A stretch of DNA of 64,000 bases from Papaver somniferum (GCF_003573695.1 NW_020650971.1:62984-126983); one strand, 5' to 3'; positions 1 through 10,984 are shown, counted from the first letter of the stretch. The notes: a model not told the origin generated them from the letters alone. Program-made: numbers and translations.

Positions 1-997
1 TAGTCAAATAACACAAAAGTATGTAAAACTAACACTTCAGTCATATATTCTTGAGCAAAAGATGCGCCAGAACCAATGCATGCGTACTGACGAGGTTGGC
101 AACAACCCCTGTTGACCTCATACAATCTAGGAACCTAATACACAAACCCGAAAAATGATAATAATACTTAGCACATATATAGTAAAAAATATATATCATG
201 AAATAAAAATGAATTAAGCTAACAAAATATAACCTCAGCGTCGTATCCGGCAACCAAGAAGCTCACATAAATAACATCCAGAGAAAAACCTCGAACCTTC
301 TTCAGATTAGTATGGAGATTTTTTGCAACATCCCACACAGTAATAGTCTTATATCCACCATTGAGTTTTTTCCGAAACTTCAAAAGAAATTATTAAACAC
401 AAGACCGTCAAATAGACTTCCAAGTATATGTTACACAAATAAGGATGCTAATCTACGAATCGCCGTCAGTACACATGTTTAAATATGCAAGGGAAACGCA
501 TCTAAATCAAGACCAAATACATTTTTAAAAAAAATCCAACCAACACAATCAAATTAAAGCCTTTCTCGAAATCTAATGGTTGTAAACTACTAGTAAATTC
601 CCATTGTACCGTCACTCACATATATTAGCAGTTAATAATTCCCAATCTGCCAATCCATATCCCGCCAGAAAATGCCAAAGTCTCGTGAGGTATTAAAGAT
701 AACAAGAAACCATTTAGGAATTAATCCTCACACACTAATATATATGCATACTGTCAAAGATGGCGTTAACATGAATCATGAGAAATAAAGCAATATTCAT
801 TGCTCATGAGTTAAAATGTGCATGAGCAATCATGAGAAATAAAGCAAGTTAGCATAAAGAGCTGCCAAAACTTAGTATACAGCAAGTCACCTCCCTGTGC
901 GTGACCCTCAGACACGACTCAACAGCAACTAAATTTCCAGCCATGGCACACCATATGTTATGGTTGATGCCATACATCTTATCATATTTCTGGTTTA
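1..997 (-). CDS. 20S proteasome beta-type subunit-like gene, partial
   Basis: Three exon-like blocks read on the minus strand: 997-891 (107 bp), 377-234 (144 bp) and 134 to the window edge. All have AG acceptors, the two complete ones have GT donors, and the reading phase carries through all three without a stop. Seen residues include YDKMYGINHNIWCAMAG in the first block, FLVAGYDAE in the second and PRLYEVN followed by ACIGSGASFA in the third. The 'I.CA.AG' strand, the 'AGYD' turn and the 'GSG' loop are what 20S proteasome core subunits show in this order; the GSG loop favours a beta type. Such subunits build the core particle that degrades ubiquitinated proteins. Upstream exons, including the catalytic N-terminus if any, fall in or beyond the gap at 1024-1905, and the 3' end is outside the window. 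The exact subunit is not resolved. Decayed relatives occur in every unit of the array at 17935-33619. Confidence 0.55.
378..890 (-). other. Intron of the proteasome-like gene
   Basis: This AT-rich stretch separates the 107-bp and 144-bp exon-like blocks. It holds a short direct repeat (an ATCATGAGAAATAAAGCAA word twice between about 774 and 847). No other coding signal is visible. Confidence 0.4.
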
Positions 998-1023
998 CTG
1001 CAAAATTAAACCATAAAGGATAG

Positions 1024-1905
1024 NNNNNNNNNNNNNNNNNNNNNNNNNNNNNNNNNNNNNNNNNNNNNNNNNNNNNNNNNNNNNNNNNNNNNNNNNNNNN
1101 NNNNNNNNNNNNNNNNNNNNNNNNNNNNNNNNNNNNNNNNNNNNNNNNNNNNNNNNNNNNNNNNNNNNNNNNNNNNNNNNNNNNNNNNNNNNNNNNNNNN
1201 NNNNNNNNNNNNNNNNNNNNNNNNNNNNNNNNNNNNNNNNNNNNNNNNNNNNNNNNNNNNNNNNNNNNNNNNNNNNNNNNNNNNNNNNNNNNNNNNNNNN
1301 NNNNNNNNNNNNNNNNNNNNNNNNNNNNNNNNNNNNNNNNNNNNNNNNNNNNNNNNNNNNNNNNNNNNNNNNNNNNNNNNNNNNNNNNNNNNNNNNNNNN
1401 NNNNNNNNNNNNNNNNNNNNNNNNNNNNNNNNNNNNNNNNNNNNNNNNNNNNNNNNNNNNNNNNNNNNNNNNNNNNNNNNNNNNNNNNNNNNNNNNNNNN
1501 NNNNNNNNNNNNNNNNNNNNNNNNNNNNNNNNNNNNNNNNNNNNNNNNNNNNNNNNNNNNNNNNNNNNNNNNNNNNNNNNNNNNNNNNNNNNNNNNNNNN
1601 NNNNNNNNNNNNNNNNNNNNNNNNNNNNNNNNNNNNNNNNNNNNNNNNNNNNNNNNNNNNNNNNNNNNNNNNNNNNNNNNNNNNNNNNNNNNNNNNNNNN
1701 NNNNNNNNNNNNNNNNNNNNNNNNNNNNNNNNNNNNNNNNNNNNNNNNNNNNNNNNNNNNNNNNNNNNNNNNNNNNNNNNNNNNNNNNNNNNNNNNNNNN
1801 NNNNNNNNNNNNNNNNNNNNNNNNNNNNNNNNNNNNNNNNNNNNNNNNNNNNNNNNNNNNNNNNNNNNNNNNNNNNNNNNNNNNNNNNNNNNNNNNNNNN
1901 NNNNN
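1024..1905. other. Assembly gap (882 N)
   Basis: A run of N. It probably hides upstream exons of the proteasome-like gene. Reading frames that run through it are artefacts. Confidence 0.99.
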
Positions 1906-2194
1906 CCAAACCAGTCTATTATCCTTATCATCATTGGAACCAGATTTTTGACCCTCCAGTTGTAGGCTTGTAGCCTTTTGGGTTAGCTATCAGAATCACG
2001 GAAAGAAAATAGTTTGTTATCAAAAGGAGAAATGTCACCCAGTGTCTGAGAAGTCGCACTATACCTAAAATAGAAAGCCCAAACCGATTTGTCGTCTCCA
2101 GGAACCCATACTGGTCTGTGTATTGGAGAATAATGTATGCTTTTGTGGCAAAAATTGGAGAATAATGTCTCTGTGTTATGGTTTGGTCCCATCC
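1906..2194. repeat. Segment duplicated in inverted orientation at 9850-10010
   Basis: The reverse complement of about 9850-10010 aligns here, sharing words such as TATCCTT.TCAT.ATTGGAACCAG and GTAGCCTTTTG. With the adjoining splicing-factor fragment this makes an inverted segmental duplicate of roughly 1.1 kb (1906-2998 against about 9000-10010). No convincing gene is seen within it. Confidence 0.5.
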
Positions 2195-2998
2195 CCTTCT
2201 ACTGGGTCACAGTTAACAGTCATGCCAGTGGCTACTCCTGAACATATGCAGATATTGGCAAAGCAAGCACATCAATGAATTCTCAGTTGTAATTCTTCGT
2301 ATTTAGCTTTTAAATTTTTATTATCACTTAACACATCATGCAGAACTCGATATCCTTTTGCATCCAGGTTCTTCCTACTGTGTTGTATTTTTTTTCTGTG
2401 TTTACCTGGAAAAAGAAACGTCGATATGTTCACCACTCTGAAACCCAACCTTTTTGGAATAGTACCAACAACTTGCAATATTATTCGTTTACTAACTTAA
2501 TTCCGTTTTTCTGCTGCAGGGATAGTTGGTAGTACCCCATTTGTACACTAAGACGCTGAAGATGCCTTCCGAAGCCTCGATAGTACCCCATTTGTACACT
2601 AGGCGCAGTCTTTCGGTGAGTAGTCATCTTCTTTCCTTGTATTTCAGTCGGTTCATTTCACACTTCATGTAATTGGCTCTCGCGCAGTCATATTCGGTGA
2701 TGTGACCTGTGTGCCCGGCTTTGTTCTTTATTGGTAAAATAGGTTATACCTAGCTATCTGGTTCATGAGGATTTTGTTTTCTTGCTTCTTTTTCATGTTT
2801 CTCAACCAGCAGGAAGAACACGGTAATCTGTGTAATGGATCTAGATCGTTGGCAAACCAGAAGCCTACTAAAACGCTGTTCGTTTTGATCCAACGAATAC
2901 AGGGATCCAAGATATTGAAAAGTATTCTGAGCCCTACGGCAATGTATTGCGTGTCAGAATCAGAAGGAACTGCTTCTGTTCATATGTTTCCTCTTTAA
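2195..2998 (+). pseudogene. RS31-like SR splicing factor fragment, copy 1
   Basis: The plus strand holds pieces of a two-RRM serine/arginine splicing factor. At 2552-2597 the frame reads DAEDAFRSLDSTPF, the end of a first RRM. At about 2850-2975 it reads NQKPTKTLFV, then after a frame change FDPTNTGIQDIEKYSEPYG and VRIRRN. 'PTKTLFV.NFDP' and 'DIEK.FEPYG' are hallmarks of the second RRM of plant RS31/RS40-type proteins, which act in pre-mRNA splicing in the nucleus. A frame change, a stop after STPFVH and a duplicated 21-bp word (2530-2550, 2581-2601) break the gene. An upstream block (about 2195-2260) reading TVMPVATP is shared with copy 2. This copy is the left arm of an inverted repeat around the F-box gene. 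Confidence 0.6.
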
Positions 2999-3570
2999 AA
3001 GCTGTATCAAATTAATTTTAAAGAAAGGAGCAGCTGTTTTTTCCCAGACAGATCTAGTTTGTATATTATTTAGAGCAGTAGATCTATTGGGACTAACTGT
3101 CTGTTTATTTCAATCAGCAAAGTCTGAATTTATCATGTGCACCAGTTTCTGTAAGATTGGTTCTTTTTCAAAGATTTTCTAGCACCTGCATTTCCATATA
3201 TGCCATAAAAAGCCAAACCATTGAAATACTGCCCCTCTTTGACTATCTTAGGTATTTCCTTGAAACATGCTACAAATCCACTCATGAAATTGAGTGTTCA
3301 TAGGCTGCACAAAACTATTAGTAATAATAGCAATGGAACAGTCTATGAAGAGATGTAGTAAAGTTTAAATATGGCAGTTACAAAAAAATTACCATTGATG
3401 TGAAAAGAATTCCGCTATGAAAAAAATTACCATTGATGTCAAAAAAATTACCAAATAGCAAACCCTAGTACTGTAGTTCCCTCAACTATCATTGATGTGA
3501 AAAAAATTACTAGCAGAAGAGATGCACAGTCGGGTCGGATGGAATGAGAAGAAGACTCGGAATAGGTTAA
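2999..3570. other. Intergenic, with short direct repeats
   Basis: No gene is seen. Between about 3388 and 3510 the word AAAAAATTACCATTGATGT or close variants recur three times. The rest is AT-rich spacer ahead of the F-box promoter. Confidence 0.5.
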
Positions 3571-3590
3571 GTTTTATGAGTGTACTTTTA

Positions 3591-3632
3591 CACGTGTAAA
3601 TGGTTGGCACGTGTTTAAAGAGGAATATATAG
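3591..3632 (+). promoter_or_regulatory. Two G-boxes and a TATA box ahead of the F-box gene
   Basis: CACGTG occurs at 3591-3596 (in TACACGTGTAA) and 3608-3613 (in GGCACGTGTT), followed by a TATATAG box at about 3626-3632. G-boxes with ACGTG cores are known binding sites of plant bZIP (ABRE-binding) and bHLH factors. Their closeness to the TATA box suggests a core promoter with transcription starting near 3655-3665. Factor identity is inference. Confidence 0.45.
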
Positions 3633-3849
3633 ATCGAAGAAACTCGAGGAGAGTTTTCGTTCTTATATCTTCTGCCTTCTAAATCGGGGACCGGACAGAC
3701 CTAATTCTGGTTAGGAAGGAATTGGAATTGAGAATCAATCGAATCCGCATATAAATACGTCTCTTTCAATTTCAAACTTGAGATCTTATAAATCAGAGAG
3801 CTTTCTGTCTGGTGGATCGTAAAATCAAAGCAGCCAATTTTGGGCATAG

Positions 3850-3945
3850 GTATGTTTTTTTCTCCTCAGTTAATTTTGATATCAATTTATAATTTCAACC
3901 CGTAATTGGTTGTTTTTTAATTCAATTTCATCCTTAATCAATTAG
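3850..3945 (+). other. Probable 5'-UTR intron of the F-box gene
   Basis: A donor ATAG|GTATGT at 3849/3850 and a T-rich acceptor CAATTAG ending at 3945 delimit a 96-bp AT-rich intron between the leader and the coding exon. A 5'-UTR intron is common in plant genes; this one is predicted from splice signals only. Confidence 0.45.
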
Positions 3946-3987
3946 GAGAAGGGTTCTTTGTTAATTGGGTTTGCCCTAGCAAAGAAG

Positions 3988-5223
3988 ATGGACAAATCAC
4001 TATCAAACCGTCTTGATGACAATTCAGTAGAGAATATCCTTGTCCGCCTTCCCGTCAAGTCTCTTGTGCGTTTTAAATCTGTATCCAAAACATGGGAGTC
4101 ATTCATTGAGGAGGATTCATCTTTCATAGAGTCGCATCTAAGTCTATCAAAAGCACATCCTCAACTTGTCATCTCCAGGTATAACGGCAAGACCGTACAA
4201 CTCTTCTCACCTAAGGATGGGTTTCAAGGTGGAGAGGCTGTTCATAGAGTCACACTTCCATGGGTACTTGACGAAAATGTACCACGGCCTATACATGGCT
4301 TGTTCTGTTTTATTGACGAATCAGATACTGCTACTCGCATTTACAACCTCGGGACTCGACAAGTTACTCCGTGGGCACAAACGGCACCGGTGCCGTTACA
4401 GTGGATGAGTGCTTTCGATGTTATGAAGACGCCAACTTATGGATTTGGGTTTGATCCTTCGACTAAAACCTACAAACTAGTATATGTCCTGGAGATACCC
4501 GAAGACTATTTCTCAACAAGTTCGAAACTCCAACTTATATGCCAAGTTCTTACCGTGGGACGACGAGGAAATCAATGGAGGAATATAGATGAGGTGCCGC
4601 CGGTTCGGTTGTTTGAATCTGCTGGTGTTTATGCAAAAGCTTCAATCTACTGGAGGAACGACGGTGCAGATAGTTTCACACCTCCGGATAAGGAGTTGAT
4701 TGTGGCATTTGATGTTGGAAGCGAAAAGTTTAGAGTCATTCAGATCCCAGACTTCATCGTTGGTCCTCCTGAGATTTTAGAAGATTGTGCAAAGCGGGAT
4801 GAAAAGTTCACAGTAACATCAATAGATGGACACGTGGCTTTAATTGACAGGGTAGATGCCTGTGTCGTAAAGTTATGGATATCTGATGATGACAGTTCCA
4901 ACGTGGAGAAGAAGATGAGAACAACAAATTGGAGCGAGGAAACCATATTACTTCCATGTTCGTTCAAAGAAGAGAAGAATCTTTATGTTCATCCAGTCCA
5001 AGGGACAGACGAGATAGTCATACAAACACGTATCCAGGACGATATGCAAATCCCGAGAGGATCTGTTAGTCTAAATATCTATAATCGGAGAAAGAAGAGT
5101 TTTCAAATGATTGACATCACCGGTATAACACCGTTATTGAGATATCCGTATCATTATAATGTGCACTGTGTTAATGAAAGTCTTCTACCTGTTGAAGATG
5201 CAGAAAAGAAGCCAATGGTTTAA
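3988..5223 (+). CDS. F-box protein with F-box-associated (FBA) domain
   Basis: A 411-residue intact frame. I start at the second in-frame Met (AAGAAGATGG, a good plant start context) because the frame upstream reaches only ten residues back, into the leader next to the predicted 5'-UTR intron. The F-box is at residues 8-45, with core LVRLPVKSLVRFKSVSKTW; this motif binds SKP1/ASK in SCF ubiquitin ligases. An FBA-type beta-propeller-like region follows, with GLFCF and RIYNLGTRQVTPW near 100-125, YGFGFDPSTKTYKLV near 150-165 and DGHVALIDR then VVKLWI near 280-300. Family members choose substrates for ubiquitination; the target here is unknown. Its closest relative in the window is the F-box gene split by a retrotransposon at 11314-17471, in opposite orientation. 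It lies inside an inverted repeat. No frame damage is seen. Confidence 0.85.
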   Translation: MDKSLSNRLDDNSVENILVRLPVKSLVRFKSVSKTWESFIEEDSSFIESHLSLSKAHPQLVISRYNGKTVQLFSPKDGFQGGEAVHRVTLPWVLDENVPRPIHGLFCFIDESDTATRIYNLGTRQVTPWAQTAPVPLQWMSAFDVMKTPTYGFGFDPSTKTYKLVYVLEIPEDYFSTSSKLQLICQVLTVGRRGNQWRNIDEVPPVRLFESAGVYAKASIYWRNDGADSFTPPDKELIVAFDVGSEKFRVIQIPDFIVGPPEILEDCAKRDEKFTVTSIDGHVALIDRVDACVVKLWISDDDSSNVEKKMRTTNWSEETILLPCSFKEEKNLYVHPVQGTDEIVIQTRIQDDMQIPRGSVSLNIYNRRKKSFQMIDITGITPLLRYPYHYNVHCVNESLLPVEDAEKKPMV

Positions 5224-5859
5224 AGATGGAAGACACCGTAGACAAAACTGTTGGATGGTGCTCCTTCTGATTTGAAATGTTTAATTAATTTTTCACTGCA
5301 CTTTTGTTATGTTTAATTAGAAACATTAGTTTTTTTCCTTTTCGGTTTGAATTATTCACTGCACTTGTTATGTTTAATTAGGTTATATGTTTAATGAGGT
5401 TATATATCGTATGAATTTTGTTTGTGTAGCGTTAAAATTTTTATTACCTTAATATTTATTTATGTCTCAGAAATTTTATTACTTTAATATTTGTTTATGT
5501 CTCAAAATATGTCTATCTCGATAGGAAAGTTTTATAAAAGGAACGTATCCCAACATATGAGACGGTGTAAGGATAAAAGTATGAGTGATCCCTCTGTATT
5601 TTATATTTTGTGTATTGCAAAGGTTGGCTGGATCTAATTTCAATAAAATAGAAAGATTTCAAACCCAAAAGGAGTTTTATTAAGCCGTACTAGGAGGCTG
5701 TTGATAGAAGAATTAATAATCTTAAGCGAACTTTCAATTGGCTAGGGGTTGAACTCCCAAGTTATAAGTTAGGAGTTTAATTCCTGTTGCTGTTGTTCGT
5801 CATGAAAAAAAAAATAAATAAAAATTTTGTCCAGGGATACCCTAGTATGACAAGTTCCT
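5224..5859. other. 3' flank of the F-box gene, AT-rich
   Basis: Probable 3' UTR and spacer. Short imperfect direct repeats are visible: CACTGCAC..TTGTTATGTTTAATTAG twice near 5296-5381, and TTTTATTAC.TTAATATTT.TTTATGTCTCA twice near 5441-5506. A block at 5690-5825 ends in an A-rich tail. No coding signal. Confidence 0.4.
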
Positions 5860-6720
5860 TCGCCATAGGGTTCAAAAAGCTTTTCAATATCCCTGATCCC
5901 CCGTATCCGTTAGGATCAAAATATCACGAACATCATTTCAGTAGGCTTCTGATTTGCCACTCTAGATCAAAATATATCATGAACAGCATTTCAGCAGGCT
6001 TCTGGTTTGCCACTGATCTAGATCCATCTCAATGATTACTGTGTTCTCCCCGCTGGTGGAGAAACATGAAAAACAAGCAAGAAAACAAAATTCCCATGAA
6101 CCAGATAGCTAGGTATCCCGCATTATACCAGTGAAGAAGAAAGCTAGGCATCACAGGTCACAGCACCGAGTATGAATGTGTGATAGCCAATTACATGAAA
6201 TTCCGAACGAACTGACTGAAAACACAAGTGAAAGAAGATGATTACTCACAAAAAGCTTTTGATTTGTGTAATTCCAATGGAGTATTAGCAAGGATTTGGA
6301 TGGCATCTTCAGCAACTTGCTCGTCTTCCAAATAGCAAACCCTGCAGCAGCATAGCGGAATTAAGTTAGGAGTAGTAAACTAATAATATCGAAAGTTTTT
6401 GTTACTACTTCAAAATTTTGTGTTTCAGAATGATAGACGTGAAATCTTTTTCCAGGTAAAAACAGAAAAATTACAACAGCATTGGAAGGATGCAAAAGCA
6501 TATCAACAACTTTATAGCCCTGCATAATGTGTTAAGTGATGATAATACAGTTGAAACTCCATTAATTAATACTCTTATCTGACACTAATATAATTCTCTG
6601 ATCTCAGCTAGGCTTACAAAAGCTGAATTTTCTCTTGCTAAGTAGTTTAAACGTCAATTTCAGCATAGGAGTAGCCAGTGGCATGACTGTAAACTCTGAC
6701 CCATCTATGAATATTAAAAG
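5860..6720 (-). pseudogene. RS31-like SR splicing factor fragment, copy 2
   Basis: On the minus strand, about 6335-6250 reads YLEDEQVAEDAIQILANTP, the end of a first RRM, followed by an intron-like stretch. Further down, 6040-5870 carries GSRS..NQKP-type and DIEKLFEPYGE residues of a second RRM. Stops, frame shifts and an internal duplication of about 55 bp (5925-6040, with the 'GGCAAA.CAGAAGCCT.CTGAAATG' word twice) show that it is dead. The block at about 6660-6715 reads TVMPLATP and matches the upstream block of copy 1. Nucleotide similarity to 2195-2998 runs along the whole length in inverted orientation. Confidence 0.55.
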
Positions 6721-7229
6721 GAGAAAGTATGGAGAGGAAGTAAAAGCATAATACAAAGAAATTCGCAACTTTGGCCACAAAAGCATAAATTAATCACCAA
6801 TGCACGGATCAGTGCATAAATTAAAAGCATAATACTTTCGACTTCCAAAGCATAATAAAAAGCTTGAAGTTCGTTTTGCAATAAGATTTGATTTTTAGAT
6901 GCAAAACGTTAATTTTTTGCGAAGCAAATTTATTTTATTTCTGGGGTTGACTTTTACTCCTAAATAAGCAGGAACATTTTTTTTAGTATCCAAACATGAT
7001 ATAAAGCCTATTTATATGGCACGTATGGATGAGACCTGAAAAGGAAAATGTACCAAGTATACCAGCAATCATATTTGTTTTGGTCACCTGTGTGGACAAA
7101 ACATAATACAATCACCAGTAGGTCAACTGTGGACAAAACGTAATACAATCACCAGTAGGTCAACTGCAGAGACCCTTGAAGAAGACTATACATAGAGTTT
7201 TTTCTATTTCTCTTCCACAATCAAAATGT
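6721..7229. other. Intergenic, with a short tandem duplication
   Basis: AT-rich spacer. Around 7094-7165 a 36-bp block containing GGACAAAAC.TAATACAATC and CACCAGTAGGTCAACTG is tandemly duplicated with little change. No gene is seen. Confidence 0.4.
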
Positions 7230-7660
7230 ATTGACCAAAAGTCCATGTATCCGACTTACCACCGGCCTTCGATGGCACAAATTACTTAAGGTTGAAAAAA
7301 GTTACGCTTTTCCTCCTACAAGCCCCTGATTTTCAAACATGGGTGTGAGTAGTTAAAGGTTATATTGCTCCTATAGTCATTGGAGACAATGTAACTTTGG
7401 CTAATGATATAGCTGAACATACCACGAATGAAATTAGAGTTGAGAAGTATAATTCCGATAGATTGAATGTTATTATACATGTTATCCAAGACCTTCAACA
7501 TCATGTGTTATGTTAATGGTAGTTTCAGACATCTTAGAGACTTATTTGAGAAGAATATTATAAAGAAGGAAGTAAGGTTTCAAAACCCAACCTTTGATTA
7601 TGAAAACTTTCATATGATTGACGAGGATTCGTTCGAGGAATTTAATCACAAGCTATAGAA
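7230..7660 (+). pseudogene. Ty1/copia gag remnant
   Basis: The plus strand reads FDGTNYLRLK, then FLLQAPDFQTWV, a stop, and VVKGYIAPIV, the pattern of a copia-type gag start (substrate-like 'F.G.NY..W' motif, UBN2 region). A later frame (7467-7658) ending in EDSFEEFNHKL may be a further part. No LTRs, protease or polymerase are visible nearby, so only a fragment survives. It is not close in sequence to the two larger copia elements in the window. Confidence 0.4.
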
Positions 7661-8999
7661 ATAGTGGATGCCTCTCCTGCCCTAGGTAGGACTAGTTCGG
7701 TAAAGGATTTCATGGTGATAGAGAAATCTACTTGAATGTGATAATAACTATGCATATAAAATTAGAGTATCGGTAGAAAATCTTTTTTGGATAAGTTTTT
7801 GTCTATCATGTGACGAGAAATTCCAAAATTCCGCCTTTACACATAGGTCGGGGGAGTAGTAAATGGTGGGTTAAGGTATGCTGTTGGCCTGGAAGTGGAC
7901 CTAGGTCAAGCTAGGGTGAAGCCTTGCTATAAGGATACATTTTTTTTCTGTAGTCGTAGGATTTATGAGTTGAAGGACAAACTAATTCAGAAAATATGGT
8001 CTGAATTTATAGAAGAAAAAAGATAAAACCAGTGGAGCCAGATGAATAATATCATATGTAGCCATCGGCGAGCAAAGAAGAGCCTTGCCGTTTTTTGAGA
8101 AACGTTGTACGGTTTTTCAAAGTTCGGTGGCGGCTGTTGATGAACAGCAATGGGAAAATCATTAAATTTGCCAGTTAGCACAACCATTCTCTTTTTTTGT
8201 TGAGTCCATAATGGGACCATAGTGAACAAATCAACGATATGGTAAGTCCATATAGACCGTCTTTACCGAGATTATTTGGCATGTAGTCATGATCTAATCA
8301 TAAGATTCTTATCTAGTAAACGAGGTTTAGTAGCAATGAGGGTAAGATTTGTATCATGTTTATTTTTTTTCTTTTTTACAATGTTTGTTTTTGTGAATTG
8401 GACTTGACTCAAAGACATCCGAATTAATGACTTGAACTCATAAGTCGGGGATATTTTATTTTGTGACTTAAATGGATTCGAATGAAATATTAGACTCACA
8501 AATTAGATTTAAAAAAAATAAATAAAAAACAAGTGGTCTGGTATCTGATTTATGTCGAGTCGACTCATATCCAAGTCCAGAATCATGGTTTATCGGTGGA
8601 TTGGGCAGGAGGTGCCGCACTAAGTGGGAGAAAGGATAGGTGGATTCTTTCTAGTTTTCTCGTTTGGCCATATCTGTCTTGCCATAATACTCGTACTTAG
8701 AAAATATATCTCGGTGCCTGAATGTTAGCTTAATACAAGCTTTAGGACAGTGGTTCGAATCCCTCCAAGACGTTTTTGTAACATATATTGGAAAAGGCTG
8801 AGTCCCATTGACTCAGTACTTTGTAGTTGTCGTATATTATGACAAACCACTAAATGCTGCTCAGATCTACTCCGGTTAAAAGGGATTTTCTCGACTCAAG
8901 AAACCTCTTTGTACTCTTGAGGATGCAATTTGATAAAGGAAAAAAACTGACCCCATTCAGGTGAGCCATCAGAGGAACGGCCATCCGGGAAACAGGAAC
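7661..8999. other. Intergenic, no gene recognised
   Basis: Mostly structureless AT-rich sequence. The reading frames here have no recognisable motif. The only notable word is a tRNA-type B box at 8752-8762, listed separately. Confidence 0.4.
8752..8762 (+). other. tRNA-type internal promoter B-box word
   Basis: GGTTCGAATCC matches the RNA polymerase III B-box consensus. A clear A box and a tRNA cloverleaf are not visible upstream, so this may be the relic of a tRNA-derived SINE or chance. Confidence 0.25.
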
Positions 9000-9560
9000 G
9001 GCGAAATGGTGTTGTCAACAGGACAACAACTTGCCTCATGTGAGTTCACCCAAGAGCAAAGCTAAGCACACAGGTCACTGCACCGAGTATGACTGCATCA
9101 GAAGAAGTAATATATAAAGAAACCGAAATGATTTCTTTCTTTGAAGAAACCGAAACCAACAGCAAGATATAAGGGAAAACAATGAAGGTCGTGTGAATGC
9201 AATCAAGAGCTTTAGTTGCTTCTTCCTGTGTCTCAAACTGAAAAAATGCAAAGTTCCATCGGATTCTGATATGCAATACCTTAGGTATGGCTCAAAATGC
9301 CTTTTCAGTGTCTGTGATCCCCATATCTGTTGGATCAAAATTTAACACCAACAGTGCTTTAGTTAGTAGGCTTCTGGTTTGCCAATGATCTAGATCTATC
9401 ACGAGCCTTCTTCTTGCTGGTAGAGAAACATGAAACAAAATTCTCATGAACCAGATGGCTGGGTAACCCATTTTAACAATAAAGAAGAACAAAGCTAAAA
9501 TAAACACACAGGTCACTGCACCGAGTAGAACTTCATCACAGCCAAATACATGAAGTGCAA
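9000..9560 (-). pseudogene. RS31-like SR splicing factor fragment, copy 3
   Basis: The minus strand gives LVLNFDPTDMGITDTEKAF (about 9350-9292), then after a stop and frame change IRIRWNFAFFQFETQEEAT near 9265-9205, then KALDCIHTT. This is the second RRM of an RS31/RS40-like splicing factor: 'NFDP', 'VRIRRNF.FVQFETQE' and 'ATKALE' are the family's words. The upstream stretch (9560-9380) matches copies 1 and 2, including the GATCTAGATCATTGGCAAACC word and the intron in front of it. The frame is broken at least once, so it is not a working gene. Confidence 0.6.
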
Positions 9561-10439
9561 ATTGAACTGACTGACAATAAAAGAGATAGAAAATCTCCTC
9601 AGTTCTAAGATTATAGACAGTTAGAATATATACCCGCCGAAAATTTCAAAACAGCCTAACCTAGCTATAGTATGGAATCACCTCATGATTCAAAACCTAA
9701 GCGCACATGGCTTTGGATTGCAGACACATTTCTTACACTAAGGCTTTTACCTAAATAAATCTTTGGATTGTAACCTTTTCTTGATGAAACACGACAAGCA
9801 ACTAAATTCACAACCTCCATGATACAGAATTCAAAAAAGATATTTAGCAATTTTAGGGTGTATTATTCTCCAATATACACATAGTGCGACTGACTTGTCG
9901 GACATATTTCCTGTCACATTTCTCTCTTTCTGAGAATTAGCCGACTCAAAAGGCTACAATAACACTGGTTCCAATTATGACAAGGATAACCAACTGTTTT
10001 AGCAATGACTAGGTCTCAAAAATAGGATGGAGGAGAAGGAGATTCAGCTTATCAAAGTTTCTGATTCTAAACTTCAACAATGACAGGGGGATGGATGAAA
10101 ACTAGTTGAAAAATAAAGTATAGACGTCGTAAGCAGAGTGGGATCCAATCCAAACTAAACTAATAGAGGAAAATTATAACAAAGAATCTATAACTATATG
10201 TAATTAACAAATCAAATTGAGTATCCAGAATCTTGGTCTCCAGTATATGACCCAAACATACAGCTGAAGTTCATTTTTAAGGGAAAACTCTATGTCAAAT
10301 TCTAGTGGGGATTGCTTAATTAGCTACCCAAAACATGCAGGTAATTGCACTCAGAGCTCGAGCAGAACTATAAGTTCACAGAACATTAGAGGAGTGTCTG
10401 AAACAAAATGGTAATGAAAAACGATAAATGGAAATGAAA
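9561..10439. other. Intergenic with inverted copy of the 1906-2194 segment
   Basis: About 9850-10010 is the inverted counterpart of 1906-2194. The remainder is AT-rich without recognised genes. Confidence 0.4.
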
Positions 10440-10640
10440 AACGACATGTACCTAATTCTCATATGTACATCTGGAACAGACTCTGAAGTACAGGGCGCAG
10501 GAACCATATTGAAATTGTTTGGAAGGCCACTGAACCTTACGGACTCAAATCCTTTGACCTCTGGATCAAAATCCAACAGACTGCATACTTTCCTGAGAAA
10601 CACAATCTTTTCAGTGGCCACCCAGAATCCTATGAAAATA
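10440..10640 (-). CDS. Unrecognised exon-like block A
   Basis: Read on the minus strand this block is open and protein-like, containing EKIVFLRKVCSLLDFDPEV and SGLPNNFNMVPAPCTSESV before ending near MRIR at a plausible donor (ATTAG|GTACAT). I do not recognise the family. 'LLDFDP' superficially recalls the RRM2 of the splicing-factor copies next door, but the rest does not. It lies upstream of copy 3 on the same strand and downstream of block B, so all could belong to one old multi-exon locus. Confidence 0.3.
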
Positions 10641-10984
10641 TGATAGAGCTGACAATGATCTAATCAACTGAACATTCTTACTTCCATTTCCTCATAGCTA
10701 ACGACACGCCCAGAATATTACTGTACTTTGTAGATTACCGCTTCCACCAATTCATATGAGAAACATCTATTGATTCTATTCCCTTTCAACCAGTTTTACC
10801 TACAACTATTGTTGCAATAATCACTAAATGCAAGCAATTGAACTGAAACTATAATAGAGAAATCAGAAAATCCAAGATTCAGAACAAAGAAACCCACAGA
10901 AACAAAAAAAAAAAAGGAAAATCGCAGAAGTATTATGGAAGACACATAAGGCCACCAACAGCATGAAAGTTTGAAACAACTTAC

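Noticed and set aside
849..1934. Long open frames across the first N run
   Set aside because: They are open only because N has no stop codons; only the bases outside the gap were used.
5690..5825. Possible SINE ending in an A-rich tail
   Set aside because: An A-rich end and a weak B-box-like word (GGAGTTTAATTCC) are present, but there is no A box, no target duplication and no second copy in the window.
7987..8229. 80-residue minus-strand frame
   Set aside because: No motif, no splice or start context, no similarity to anything else in the window.
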